The position numbers and the translations under genes were made by a program. 64,000 bases of DNA, taken from the NCBI GenBank assembly GCA_023388335.1, contig JAEWGL010000091.1, positions 3,183 through 67,182 on the forward strand, in the 5' to 3' direction. The stretch is from Pseudomonadota bacterium (GTDB taxonomy: Bacteria > Pseudomonadota > Gammaproteobacteria > Pseudomonadales > Pseudomonadaceae). This document shows, piece after piece, positions 25,199 to 33,775 of the stretch. The notes under the pieces are model-generated. The model was not told the origin of the DNA. It worked only from the letters and a program-made list of their open reading frames with translations, and did not search any database. Within the stretch, counting starts at the first letter, position 1. Each line of letters opens with the position of its first letter.

Positions 25199-26388
25199 TG
25201 TTCGATCACCGTTACGAAAAAGACGTGGCCATCACCGGCATCGGCCAGTCGGAAGTCGGCCGACCGTCGGACAAATCAGCCATGCGCCTGACCCTCGATG
25301 CGTGCCTGCAAGCGATTGCCGACGCCGGGCTGCAACGCAGCGATATCGACGGGGTGGCCTGCTGGCCCGGCGACAACAACAATGGCGACCCGTTTTCCCC
25401 GGTGGGACCTAGCGCGCTGAAAAGTGCACTGGGGCTCAACGTCAACTGGTTTGGCGCAGGCTACGAAGGGCCGGGGCCCCTGGCCGGGGTGATCAATGGC
25501 GCCATGGCGATCGCCGCCGGGTTGTGCAAGCACGTGTTGGTGTTTCGCACCATCACCGAGGCCTCGGCACGCGCGGTCAACCGGCAGGCCGGTGCATTGA
25601 CCGCCAAGACCCAGGGCCGCGACAGCAGCTACGCCTGGCAATGGTTCACCCCGTTCAATGTGCATTCGGGAATCAACCTGATGGCCCTGTATGCCCAGCG
25701 CCATTTTCACGAGTACGGCACCCGCCCCGAGCAACTGGCGCAGATCGCCCTCACCTGCCGGAGCAATGCCATGCGCAACCCCAAGGCGGTGTACCGCGCG
25801 CCCATGACGATGGACGACTACATGAACGCGCGGATGATCTCTTCGCCCCTGCGCCTGTTCGACTGCGATGTGCACTGCGATGCCTCTACCGCGATCATCC
25901 TGTCGCGTCGCGATGTGGCCCGGGACCTGCCGAACAGGCCGATCCGCATCGAGGCGATGGGCGCCGCGCTGAACCAGCCGTGGTCGTGGGACCAGATTTC
26001 ACTGACCCGAATGGCCGCCTTCGATGTCGGCCAGATGATGTGGGCGCGCACCGACTACACCCCGCAGGACGTCGGCTCGGCGCAGCTGTATGACGGCTTC
26101 TCGATCCTGACCCTGATCTGGCTGGAAGCGTTGGGCCTGTGCCCAGTGGGTGAAAGTGGGTCCTTTGTCGAAGGTGGGGGGCGTATCGCGCTGCAAGGCA
26201 GCTTGCCGATCAACACCAATGGCGGGCAGTTGTCCGGCGGGCGCACCCATGGGCTGGGCTACGTGCACGAGGCGTGCCTGCAACTGTGGGGGCGCGCCGA
26301 AGGCCGGCAAACCCGCGACCATGGCGTCAGTACGGTGGCCGCAGGCGGCGGCCCGCTCGGGGGCAGCTTACTGCTGGTACGCGAATAG
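25195..26388 (+). CDS. ditF: Thiolase-like lipid-transfer protein, possible retro-aldolase
   Basis: A 397-residue thiolase-fold protein of the SCP-x/lipid-transfer group. The nucleophilic cysteine expected around residue 90 is missing (the segment reads GYEGPGPLAGVINGAMAIA), and the canonical GHP loop is replaced by SGGRTHGLGYVHE. This matches the Ltp2-type enzymes that, with a DUF35 partner, cleave steroid side-chain CoA esters by retro-aldol reaction. The DUF35 gene overlaps it. ditF of P. abietaniphila is a thiolase/SCP-like gene at this place. The reaction is inferred. Confidence 0.85.
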   Translation: MMFDHRYEKDVAITGIGQSEVGRPSDKSAMRLTLDACLQAIADAGLQRSDIDGVACWPGDNNNGDPFSPVGPSALKSALGLNVNWFGAGYEGPGPLAGVINGAMAIAAGLCKHVLVFRTITEASARAVNRQAGALTAKTQGRDSSYAWQWFTPFNVHSGINLMALYAQRHFHEYGTRPEQLAQIALTCRSNAMRNPKAVYRAPMTMDDYMNARMISSPLRLFDCDVHCDASTAIILSRRDVARDLPNRPIRIEAMGAALNQPWSWDQISLTRMAAFDVGQMMWARTDYTPQDVGSAQLYDGFSILTLIWLEALGLCPVGESGSFVEGGGRIALQGSLPINTNGGQLSGGRTHGLGYVHEACLQLWGRAEGRQTRDHGVSTVAAGGGPLGGSLLLVRE

Positions 26389-26397
26389 CGGCGAAGT

Positions 26398-27183
26398 TCA
26401 GTAGAGTACGCAGGCCACTTCGTTGCAGAACTCGATCAGCGCCTTGCCCATCTCGGCAAGGCCCTCTTCGTCGCGCTGGCCGCGGAACATCACCGCCGAA
26501 ACGGTGAACTCGATGCTGTTGGAAGGTGAATAGATCGGCGCCGCCACGGCCAGGATACCGCCGGAAAAATACCCGTCGTCCATCGCCCAGCCGCGCTCGG
26601 CAGCCACTTTGACGTCCTCGCGATAATCCTCCAGAGACAACGGCCGGGCCCAGCGGATCTTCTCGAAATTACTTTCCACCAGCGGGTCGTGCATGTCGAT
26701 CTGGGTGGCGAACAGTCGCCCGCTTGCGCCCATCAAGATCGGCAGCCGTTGGCCCTCGGCCATGTCGATGCGTACATCGGTGGGGCTGGCCGCGGAGCTG
26801 ACGATCACGATCCGGTCCGGACTCATCTTGCGCCACAGTGTGATGGTCACCCGGAGCCGCGATGCCAGGTTCTGTAACAGCGGCTTGGCCATCTGCACGC
26901 GATGGCCCTGGGTCACCAGTTGCTCCACCAGGCGCGCCAGGCCGGAGCCCACTGAATAGCGTTTGGACAGCGGGCTGAAATCGACCACATCCTCGTGCAC
27001 CAGAGTACGCAGGATGTTGAAGCAGGTACTGGGGTTGATGGAAAGCTGTCGGGCGATGTCCAAGGAGCGTTCAGGTTTGCCGACCTGGCCGAGATGACGC
27101 AGGATGCGTATGGCATTGGATACCGGCTTGACGAAGGTTGCATTGGCCGATTTGGCGGTGTCGCTGACGTCTGAAATGTCCAT
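26398..27183 (-). CDS. ditR: IclR-family transcriptional regulator DitR
   Basis: A 261-residue IclR regulator with an N-terminal winged helix-turn-helix (about residues 20-80, RSLDIARQLSINPSTCFNIL) and a C-terminal ligand-binding domain with GASGRLFAT and the GWAMDDGYFSGGILAVAAP segment. In P. abietaniphila DitR is an inducer-dependent activator of ditA3. It is convergent with the thiolase-like gene and transcribed toward it. A 19-bp palindrome (27193-27211) lies directly before its start and may be its own operator. It has no dit-box. Confidence 0.9.
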   Translation of the reverse strand: MDISDVSDTAKSANATFVKPVSNAIRILRHLGQVGKPERSLDIARQLSINPSTCFNILRTLVHEDVVDFSPLSKRYSVGSGLARLVEQLVTQGHRVQMAKPLLQNLASRLRVTITLWRKMSPDRIVIVSSAASPTDVRIDMAEGQRLPILMGASGRLFATQIDMHDPLVESNFEKIRWARPLSLEDYREDVKVAAERGWAMDDGYFSGGILAVAAPIYSPSNSIEFTVSAVMFRGQRDEEGLAEMGKALIEFCNEVACVLY

Positions 27184-27192
27184 ACTGCGCCC

Positions 27193-27211
27193 CGGTAACT
27201 AATTATTACCG
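27193..27211. promoter_or_regulatory. Palindrome in the ditR leader
   Basis: CGGTAA-N7-TTACCG, perfect six-base arms, ten bases before the ditR ATG. The position would block ribosome access or late promoter sequences, which suggests autoregulation. A similar sequence was not noticed elsewhere in the window. Confidence 0.4.
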
Positions 27212-27278
27212 CTATTCTAGCCTGAGAATTACTCCTGCCGTAAAAGTTTTACATGGGAATTTCCCCGCACTCCCGAGC

Positions 27279-28859
27279 CTATGGATTCAGCGGCGGCTGG
27301 TAGATCAGCCGGCGGGTTTGCAGGTCTTCGCGGCGAAAGTGCTGCAAAAGCCCCTCCTGGGCCAGGTCGGCCTGGGTCACGCGGACCTGCTGGCGCAAGT
27401 AGTCGAGCCAGGACTCGACGATGAACCGCTCGCTGTAGCGTTGCGGCTCGGCCATGTCGCGGTACAGCCGCCAGTTCCGCGCACCATTGCGCCGCCGCGT
27501 CTTGCCTACCGCGTACACCGCCAGCAGAAAATCATCTCGCTGCGGCGCAGGCACCTCGTATATCACCTCCACCGAAACCGGCCCGTCGGCGTGCGCCACC
27601 GGGGTCTGCAACTGCAGGTTGTCGGTCAGCGGCGCCTGGGCAAAGTCGGCCTCGTGGCCCAGCTCCACGCGGCCGTTGCGCGTCAGTAGCACCCCGGCGA
27701 GCAGGCACAGCGTCGACACCAGCAGGCTCGCCTGCAGCCCTGCATACTCGGCCAGCGCGCCCCAGGCGGCGCCACCGAAGGCCATCGCGCCCATCAGGGT
27801 CAATACGTACATCGACGCTACGCGGGCGCGCACCCAGTTAGCAGCGTAAGTCTGCACCACTGAAGAGAGCGTGGCATTGACCGCCATCCAGCCGAACCCT
27901 GCACACAGCATCATGACGCACACCACGTAGCGGTTGCTCGACAACGCAGCGGCCAGCGCGGCGGCGGCAAAGGCGGCGGTACCGCAGGCAATCAGCCGAC
28001 GCAGGCCTAGCCTGCGATACAGGCTAGGCGAATTCAGTGCCGCCAGTACCGCCCCCGCCCCCAGGAACGCCATCAGCAGCCCATAGCCACCGGCGCCCAT
28101 GCCCAGTTGCTGACGCGCAACCAGGGGCATCAATGCCCACAGCGCACTGGCGCTGGCAGTGAACACCAGCACCTGCTGCATTGCGCTGGACAGTACCGCC
28201 GAATGGCGGATGTAGCGCAGCCCGCTGCGCATGCCGCCCATCAGGGTTTCCGGCGGCAGCCCGTGGGCAGGCGGTGCTGGCGCCAGGCGCAACAGAAAGA
28301 GCATCACGGCGGCCATGCACAGCGCGATCAGCACGAACACCGACGTGCTGTTCCAGTAGGCAATCAACGCCCCGGCCAGGGCCGGCCCCAGGGCACGGGT
28401 GGCGTTGACCGCAATGCCGTTCAGGGCGACCGCTGCCGGTACCTGATCACGCGCCAGCACGCTGATCATGGTCACCATCCACGCCGACATACCCAGCGCG
28501 CTGCCGGTGCCCAGCACGAAGGTGAAGGCCAGCAGCCCCCAGGCTTCGAGGCGCTCGAACCCGGCTAGCAGGCTGAGCATGATGGCCGCGAACACCATCA
28601 GGCACTGGGTGACGATCAGCCAGCGGCGTCGGTCCATCAAGTCGGCGATCACCCCGCCCGGCAGTGCGAACAGAAAGACCGGCAGTGTCACCGCGCTTTG
28701 CACCAGCGACACCATGATCGGTGAGGTGGTGAGCGTGGTCATGATCCACGCTGCGCCGACCGTCTGCATCCAGATCGCCAGATTCACCACCGCACCGGCA
28801 AGCCACAAGCCACGAAAGGCCTGGTTGCGAAATGGCGCCCACGCCGAACCCTCGCTCAT
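27279..28859 (-). CDS. ditE: MFS permease with C-terminal ABM-like domain
   Basis: A 526-residue inner-membrane protein. Residues about 1-400 form an EntS/MFS_3-type 12-helix transporter (GGVIADLMDRRRW loop). The last 110 residues form a soluble domain with VEVIYEVPAPQRDDFLLAV and SERFIVESWLDYLRQQVR, resembling an antibiotic-biosynthesis-monooxygenase (ABM) ferredoxin-like fold. ditE of the known cluster is a permease at this position. It could import resin acids or export toxic intermediates. Two tandem ATGs follow AAGGAG; the second is chosen. The gene is followed closely by ditR. Confidence 0.85.
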   Translation of the reverse strand: MSEGSAWAPFRNQAFRGLWLAGAVVNLAIWMQTVGAAWIMTTLTTSPIMVSLVQSAVTLPVFLFALPGGVIADLMDRRRWLIVTQCLMVFAAIMLSLLAGFERLEAWGLLAFTFVLGTGSALGMSAWMVTMISVLARDQVPAAVALNGIAVNATRALGPALAGALIAYWNSTSVFVLIALCMAAVMLFLLRLAPAPPAHGLPPETLMGGMRSGLRYIRHSAVLSSAMQQVLVFTASASALWALMPLVARQQLGMGAGGYGLLMAFLGAGAVLAALNSPSLYRRLGLRRLIACGTAAFAAAALAAALSSNRYVVCVMMLCAGFGWMAVNATLSSVVQTYAANWVRARVASMYVLTLMGAMAFGGAAWGALAEYAGLQASLLVSTLCLLAGVLLTRNGRVELGHEADFAQAPLTDNLQLQTPVAHADGPVSVEVIYEVPAPQRDDFLLAVYAVGKTRRRNGARNWRLYRDMAEPQRYSERFIVESWLDYLRQQVRVTQADLAQEGLLQHFRREDLQTRRLIYQPPLNP

Positions 28860-28892
28860 CATTGCTCCTTAGAACGTCTTGCCCATCAGGGT

Positions 28893-29777
28893 TTAGTGAT
28901 CCAGCGGCAGCCCCAGGCGCCCCACCGCGCGGACCGGGCCGAGCGGGTACGGCGCGGCAATGATATTGCGCAGTTGGCCGATGCCGCTGATTTGTGCCAC
29001 CACCTGGTCACCCGGTTGCAGGAAGCGCCCGCTTTCCAGGCCCACCCCGTGCGTGGAGCCGGTGAACACCAGGTCGCCGGGGCGCAGCTTGATCCGTGCA
29101 TCCAGGTAATTGAGCAGCTCGTCCAGGGGGAAGATCATGTGCTGGGTATTGTCGTGCTGGCGTACTTCGTCATTGACGCTCAGGCGCATCTCCAGCGCAG
29201 GCTGCTGCTCGCTGCCCAGCTCGTCGGCCGTCACGATCCACGGCCCTGCGGGCGTGGTGCGGTCCATGGCCTTCTGGGTCAGCAGGTCGAGCCGCCCGAT
29301 CTGCTGGCCCGCATCGCGTGCACTGATGTCGTTACCCACAGTGAAACCCAGAAGGCAGGCGCTGGCGCGGGGTTCATCCTGCAGCGCTCGCCCCACCACC
29401 GCCACCAGCTCCACCTCGTAATCCAGTTGCCTGGTCAGCGGCGAATAGCTGATCGGGTCATTGGCCCCGACCAGAGCCGATTCGGGCTTGAGGTAGGCCA
29501 GCGGGTGCGCCGGGACCTGACTGCCCAGGCGTTCGAGGTGGCTCAGGTAGTTCAGGCCCACACCGAACACGCGGCTGCCCGGCTCCAATGGCGGCAACAA
29601 ACGTGCCCCGGCTAGCGGCAGGCGTTCGCCCACCAGGTCCAGGGCGTCCAGGTGCAACCCTGCGCCCAGCCCCGCCCAGCATGCGAAAGGCGCCCGAACC
29701 CGCCGGCAGTGCTCGCTGCTGGCGTCTACCAATGCCCAGAACGCCTGCCCGCCCAGCTCGATCCGCGCCAGGCGCAT
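28893..29777 (-). CDS. FAH family hydrolase
   Basis: A 294-residue FAH-fold protein with metal ligands in LDYEVELVAVVG and VGNDISARDAG, and the loop FTGSTHGVGLESG. Its ATG lies one base after the ditC stop (TGACATG), so it is co-translated with the ring-cleavage dioxygenase and is a good candidate for the next step, hydrolysis or tautomerisation of the meta-cleavage product. The 22-residue upstream extension is not used. ditD position by order (inferred). A sibling of the FAH proteins at 14242 and 22965. Confidence 0.88.
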   Translation of the reverse strand: MRLARIELGGQAFWALVDASSEHCRRVRAPFACWAGLGAGLHLDALDLVGERLPLAGARLLPPLEPGSRVFGVGLNYLSHLERLGSQVPAHPLAYLKPESALVGANDPISYSPLTRQLDYEVELVAVVGRALQDEPRASACLLGFTVGNDISARDAGQQIGRLDLLTQKAMDRTTPAGPWIVTADELGSEQQPALEMRLSVNDEVRQHDNTQHMIFPLDELLNYLDARIKLRPGDLVFTGSTHGVGLESGRFLQPGDQVVAQISGIGQLRNIIAAPYPLGPVRAVGRLGLPLDH

Positions 29778-29778
29778 G

Positions 29779-30729
29779 TCACTGCCGGGCCAGGTAGGTA
29801 GGCAGATACTCGGCGTCATGGACCTCTTCGGGGGTCTTGACACTCGGTCCCAGGATGGGGCCCACCATCTCGTGGCCCCACAGGCTGAGTTTTTCCGGGT
29901 TCAGCTCGTAGGGGTCGCCTTGCCACGGCTCGATTTCAGCAATGGTTTCGAAGGCAAAACCCGAGGGGTTGTAGTGATAGAAGGACAAGTGCGGGTCCTG
30001 CGCATGCTGGCCGAGGGTCATCATCATCGGCAGTTCACGCTGGCGCACGATATCGTAGGTTTCCCCGACATCCCGCACGTTGCGAACGAACAGCCCTACG
30101 TGCTGGACACCCATCCGCCCCGGACCATGGCCATAGGCGATGTCGTGGCTGGTATGGTGGTTGAGTCTGGCGCGGAAGAAGCCGGTGCGGCCCTTGCCCG
30201 CCCCTGCGCCGTACCAGCTGAACCCCATGACATTGAGCAGGAAGTCTTCCAGTTCAGGAGTGTAGTCCGGGGTAATCAGCACCACGTGGCCTGCACCGCG
30301 CTCGTCGGCCAGGAAGCCACTGTGGGGCCGTCCTGGCTGAAATGAACGCGGCAGCCATTTCTGTCCATAAAACAGCTCATGCTGATAGCCGACCGGGTCG
30401 CGGAAGCGGACCAGTTCGCGCACGCCGCGGGTTTCACAAAGCTGCGCATCGCCGCGAATGTATTCTATGTTGGCGGCCTCAAGCTTCCTGATACCGTCCT
30501 CGAACGCCATGCGCCCGATGGCTTCCCAACCGATATAGGCTATGCGGTCGACCTTGCCGGGATGGAACGTGAAGCGGTGTCGGCGATCATCGATTCTGAA
30601 ATACAACGACTCCGGATCGCCGGGAGGATTCTTGCCGATGCCAAAGCCCATCACCTGCGGGCCGTACTCACGCCAGGCGTCAAGATCAGGGGTTTCGAAG
30701 CCCATGTAGCCGATACCAATGATGTCCAC
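29779..30729 (-). CDS. ditC: Extradiol ring-cleavage dioxygenase
   Basis: A 316-residue type I extradiol dioxygenase made of two VOC modules. The iron ligands fall at the family positions: H148 (GAGHVVLI), H210 (GVQHVGLF) and E261 (GFAFETIAE). It opens a catechol-type ring next to the diol; in the known pathway DitC acts on the 11,12-dihydroxy diterpenoid made by DitA. The start is taken as GTG 30729, preceded by AAGGTG at six bases; a GTG three codons earlier lacks a site. AAnAAnAA motifs lie at 30740-30750. It is third in the ditA3-led operon. Confidence 0.92.
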   Translation of the reverse strand: MDIIGIGYMGFETPDLDAWREYGPQVMGFGIGKNPPGDPESLYFRIDDRRHRFTFHPGKVDRIAYIGWEAIGRMAFEDGIRKLEAANIEYIRGDAQLCETRGVRELVRFRDPVGYQHELFYGQKWLPRSFQPGRPHSGFLADERGAGHVVLITPDYTPELEDFLLNVMGFSWYGAGAGKGRTGFFRARLNHHTSHDIAYGHGPGRMGVQHVGLFVRNVRDVGETYDIVRQRELPMMMTLGQHAQDPHLSFYHYNPSGFAFETIAEIEPWQGDPYELNPEKLSLWGHEMVGPILGPSVKTPEEVHDAEYLPTYLARQ

Positions 30730-30795
30730 GTTGTTCACCTTGTTCTTGTTCGAGATGAAACGATGCCAACCGCTGCGTGCTCTGTCGCCTTAGGG

Positions 30796-31554
30796 CTAGA
30801 CCGCCAGCAGCCCGCCGTCTATGACAAAGTCAGAGCCGGTAACGAATGATGCCTCATCGGAGGCTACGAATACCGCCAGTGCCACCACCTCTTCAGGTTC
30901 ACCCGGGCGATCCATCAACACACCGTCGAGCAGCATGGCGCGGGCCTCGGGGTTTTCCAGAAACGGCCGGGTGCCAGGCGTGGCAACGAACCCCGGGCTC
31001 AGGCTGACGGCGCGAATGCCAAAGGCCGCGCCTTCCACTGCCAATTGCCGGGTAAAGGACACCACCGCGCCTTTGGCCGCCGCGTGCGCACTGATGCCGG
31101 CGACTTTCGAGCCGCCCCACGCCGCCGTGGAAGACACGTTGATAATCACCCCGTGCTGCTCGGCCAGGTAGGGCCATGCATACTTGGTGGTATAAAACAA
31201 CAAATCTATTTCGTTGCGCAGGGTGTAGTGCCAATCTTCGATCGACAGCTCGCTCACCAGCCCGAATCGCGCCGCTGACGCGTTGTTGTAGAGAATATCG
31301 ATTCGCCCGTGTTCGGCGACGGCGGCCTCGATCCAGGCCCTGGCCTGCTCGTGATCGCCCAGGTCCACGGGAGCTGCGCCATACAGGGTAAAGCCCTCGG
31401 CTTTCATCAAGGCATGCGTTTGCTCGTGCCCCTCGGCATTGAAGTCGCAGCCGACCACAATCGCACCCTCGCGGGCAAAGCGCAGCGCCGCTGCCCGGCC
31501 CTGCCCCCCCCCGGTGCCGGTGATCAGGGCAACCTTGTCGCGTAAACGTCCCAT
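30796..31554 (-). CDS. Short-chain dehydrogenase with altered catalytic tyrosine
   Basis: A 252-residue SDR with TGTGGGQGR (13-20), Ser141/142 in INVSST and Lys161, but the catalytic tyrosine position is histidine (ISAHAAAK, H157). NNAG reads NNAS. By position between the ferredoxin and ditC it is the ditB place and would be expected to rearomatise the cis-dihydrodiol before ring cleavage. With the tyrosine lost, that activity needs testing. ATG 31554 has GAGG eight bases upstream. Confidence 0.85.
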   Translation of the reverse strand: MGRLRDKVALITGTGGGQGRAAALRFAREGAIVVGCDFNAEGHEQTHALMKAEGFTLYGAAPVDLGDHEQARAWIEAAVAEHGRIDILYNNASAARFGLVSELSIEDWHYTLRNEIDLLFYTTKYAWPYLAEQHGVIINVSSTAAWGGSKVAGISAHAAAKGAVVSFTRQLAVEGAAFGIRAVSLSPGFVATPGTRPFLENPEARAMLLDGVLMDRPGEPEEVVALAVFVASDEASFVTGSDFVIDGGLLAV

Positions 31555-31605
31555 CAGCACATCCTCAACTCGTTGGTTATCACGTCCAGGCGGGCGCGTA
31601 TGCAA

Positions 31606-31842
31606 TCAGACGGGTCCGCCTTCAACGCTGATGGGCTCCAGCCACACCGCTTCGGCCGGGCAGGCGGCAGCGCCCTCGCGGGCTTCCTCTTCAAGCTCCG
31701 CAGGTACGCGGGCATCATCGAAGTACACCAAACCATCGGCATCGAGCTTGTACACACTGGGGCAAATCGCGGCGCATAGGCCATAACCACAGCAGCGGCT
31801 ACGGTCTGCAACCGCCTTGAACTGCGCTTTTTCTGAACTCAT
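31606..31842 (-). CDS. ditA3: Single-cluster ferredoxin, [3Fe-4S]/[4Fe-4S] type
   Basis: A 78-residue ferredoxin. The cluster motif is C17-x2-Y20-x2-C23-x3-C27-P with a distal C61-P. The second cysteine of a usual CxxCxxC is tyrosine, which favours a [3Fe-4S] cluster or an unusual ligand. DitA3 of P. abietaniphila was described as a non-[2Fe-2S] ferredoxin serving the dioxygenase and encoded kilobases from ditA1A2, exactly as here. AAGGAG precedes the ATG. It heads the operon A3-SDR-ditC-FAH-permease. dit-box 8 is 37 bases upstream. Confidence 0.92.
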   Translation of the reverse strand: MSSEKAQFKAVADRSRCCGYGLCAAICPSVYKLDADGLVYFDDARVPAELEEEAREGAAACPAEAVWLEPISVEGGPV

Positions 31843-32151
31843 CTTTTTCTCCTTATCAGGTCCAGGCACGGCAAATTATGAACACTTATTTATTTTATGT
31901 GCAATTTATTTTTGGCGGAGATATGCTGACCCTCAGCCGCTGGAGCAAATCACGGTTTCGCCGCATCAAACCCTCAGGGGCGGGTGCAGTGTTGAACATG
32001 GCGTAAGCGAGCGTGATTCAACGGCGTGTACAGCGCAGGAAATTCGTTTGTCAGTGAGTCATACGGCATTGCTGGACAAATCGGAAATTACGATTTTCAT
32101 TCGAAAACCCCGAAGTGCTTGGCTCAACAAAACCTATAAGGAAGCCAACCC
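31843..32151. other. 309-base divergent intergenic region
   Basis: Lies between ditA3 and the plus-strand MFS gene. It contains dit-box 8 near ditA3. The half toward the MFS gene (31930-32150) shows a GTTGAA/TTCAAC inverted repeat at about 31993-32021 and no gene. Confidence 0.5.
31879..31903 (-). promoter_or_regulatory. dit-box 8
   Basis: TGAACA-N13-TGTGCA upstream of ditA3. On the minus strand TTGCAC forms a -35-like element with a CATAAT-like -10 about 18 bases on. ditA3 is the known target of DitR activation. Confidence 0.6.
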
Positions 32152-33411
32152 ATGAACCCTTCGAAAAACGAAGCGGCCATTGATCTGCACGAGTTCCGCC
32201 AAAGCTGGAAGATCCTTCTGTTGTCCGTCGCAGGCGTCGCCATCAGCATCAATGCTGCCCTTTTGTATGGCTTTGGCACGTTGGTCGTGCCGCTGGGTGA
32301 GGCCTTTGGTTGGGGCAAAAGCGAATTGCAGGCGTGCATCACCTTCCTGTTTGGTGGCGCGGTGGTATCGCTGCAGCTGGTGGGCTGGTTCAACCTGCGC
32401 TTCGGCATGAAGCGCGTAACCGTGGTGTCGCTGTTGTTGCTGTCGGTCGGCTACCTGGCCACCACCCAGGTCAGCTCGTCGATCTGGTCGATGTACCTGG
32501 CTTTTGCGCTGCTGCCGATCGTGGGCATGGGCGCGCTGGCCGTGACCTGGACCCAACTGATCAGCCTCTGGTACGACCGTAATCGCGGCCTGGCGCTGGC
32601 CATCGGCCTGTCGGGTACCGGCGTCACCGCCGCCACTGTTCCCCGGCTGATGGCCTGGGGCATAGAGCAGTGGGACTGGCGTGCGGCCTTCGTGATCCTC
32701 GCGCTGCTCAACCTGCTGGTGCTGCTGCCGCTGATCCTGCTGTGGTTCAAGCTGCCCAAGGCGGCCGATACCACCCGGCAGGACGCCCTGGCGCAGTTGC
32801 CGGGCATGAGCTTTCGCGAAGGCATGGGCTCGCTGAAATTCTGGACCTGCAACCTGGCGCTGGGCCTGGTGATTTCGTCGATTGTCGGCATGGTCACCAG
32901 CACGGTGCCGATGTTGCAGGCCAAGGGGCTGTCGGCGGCGGATGCGGCCACCATTTTCAGCGGCTTCGGTATTTCGCTGATCCTGGGGCGGATGGTCATC
33001 GGCTATCTGCTCGACCGCATATGGCCGCCGGTGGTCTCCGCGTGCAGCCTGCTGCTGCCCGCTGTCGGCTGCCTGGTGTACCTGAGCGGCACCACCGAGT
33101 TCATGCCCCTGATGCTGGCGGCCGTACTGGTCGGGTTCGGCGCCGGGGCAGAGTTCGACATCGCCGCGTTCCTTATTGCGCGTTACTTCGGCCTGCGTGA
33201 ATACGGCCGGCTATTCGGTGTGCACCAGGGCCTCAATACCGTGGCATCGGCCTTGGCGCCGCTGCTGTTTGCCTTCCTACTCGCACGTACCGGCTCGTAC
33301 ACCGCCATGCTGGTGTACAGCGCCGCATGCTGCGTGGTCGGCCCGCTGTTGCTACTGACCCTTGGACGAGTGCCGCGCTTCGACGCGCAGCCGTTGCCCA
33401 GCCACTCCTGA
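32152..33411 (+). CDS. MFS transporter (paralogue 1 of 3)
   Basis: A 419-residue 12-helix transporter. It shares the C-terminal-half signature GAGAEFDIAAFLIARYFG and the middle-loop pattern WTQLISLWYDRNRGLALAI with the transporters at 36283 and 61467, so the three are recent paralogues. ATAAGGA precedes the ATG. It heads the plus-strand unit with ferredoxin, reductase and SDR. Uptake of different resin acids or intermediates is a reasonable guess. Confidence 0.88.
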   Translation: MNPSKNEAAIDLHEFRQSWKILLLSVAGVAISINAALLYGFGTLVVPLGEAFGWGKSELQACITFLFGGAVVSLQLVGWFNLRFGMKRVTVVSLLLLSVGYLATTQVSSSIWSMYLAFALLPIVGMGALAVTWTQLISLWYDRNRGLALAIGLSGTGVTAATVPRLMAWGIEQWDWRAAFVILALLNLLVLLPLILLWFKLPKAADTTRQDALAQLPGMSFREGMGSLKFWTCNLALGLVISSIVGMVTSTVPMLQAKGLSAADAATIFSGFGISLILGRMVIGYLLDRIWPPVVSACSLLLPAVGCLVYLSGTTEFMPLMLAAVLVGFGAGAEFDIAAFLIARYFGLREYGRLFGVHQGLNTVASALAPLLFAFLLARTGSYTAMLVYSAACCVVGPLLLLTLGRVPRFDAQPLPSHS

Positions 33412-33434
33412 CCCCACAAGAAACGGAGCAGAAC

Positions 33435-33755
33435 ATGCCCACACTGACCTTTATCGAGCACAACGGCACCCACCATCAGGTCAAAGGCGAAGTCGGCCAG
33501 TCGGTCATGCAGGCCGCCACGTTCGCCAGCGTGCCGGGCCTACCCGCCGATTGCGGCGGCGCCTGCAGCTGCGCCACGTGCCACACCTACGTAGACGAAG
33601 CGTGGCTGCACAAGGTGCAGGCACCGGAAGGCATGGAGAGTGACATGCTCGAGTACGCCTTCGAGCGTCGTGACAACAGCCGCCTGAGCTGCCAACTGAT
33701 CATCAGCGAAGATATGGAAGGCATGGTGCTGCACCTGCCCTCTTCGCAATTCTGA
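33435..33755 (+). CDS. [2Fe-2S] ferredoxin, putidaredoxin-like
   Basis: A 106-residue adrenodoxin/putidaredoxin-type ferredoxin. The ligands follow C40-x5-C46-x2-C49 and C86 (CGGACSCATC and RLSCQ). It carries single electrons from the reductase encoded next to a P450. The ATG at 33435 has CGGAG upstream; the longer ORF runs into the transporter gene. The two CYP226-like P450s in the window have no ferredoxin beside them, so this is their likely donor. Confidence 0.92.
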   Translation: MPTLTFIEHNGTHHQVKGEVGQSVMQAATFASVPGLPADCGGACSCATCHTYVDEAWLHKVQAPEGMESDMLEYAFERRDNSRLSCQLIISEDMEGMVLHLPSSQF

Positions 33756-33775
33756 ATGCGTTGCAAGGAGTATTC

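Noticed and set aside
31990..32025. GTTGAA/TTCAAC inverted repeat near the MFS start as another dit-box
   Set aside because: The arms and the spacing differ from the N13 rule, so it was not counted.
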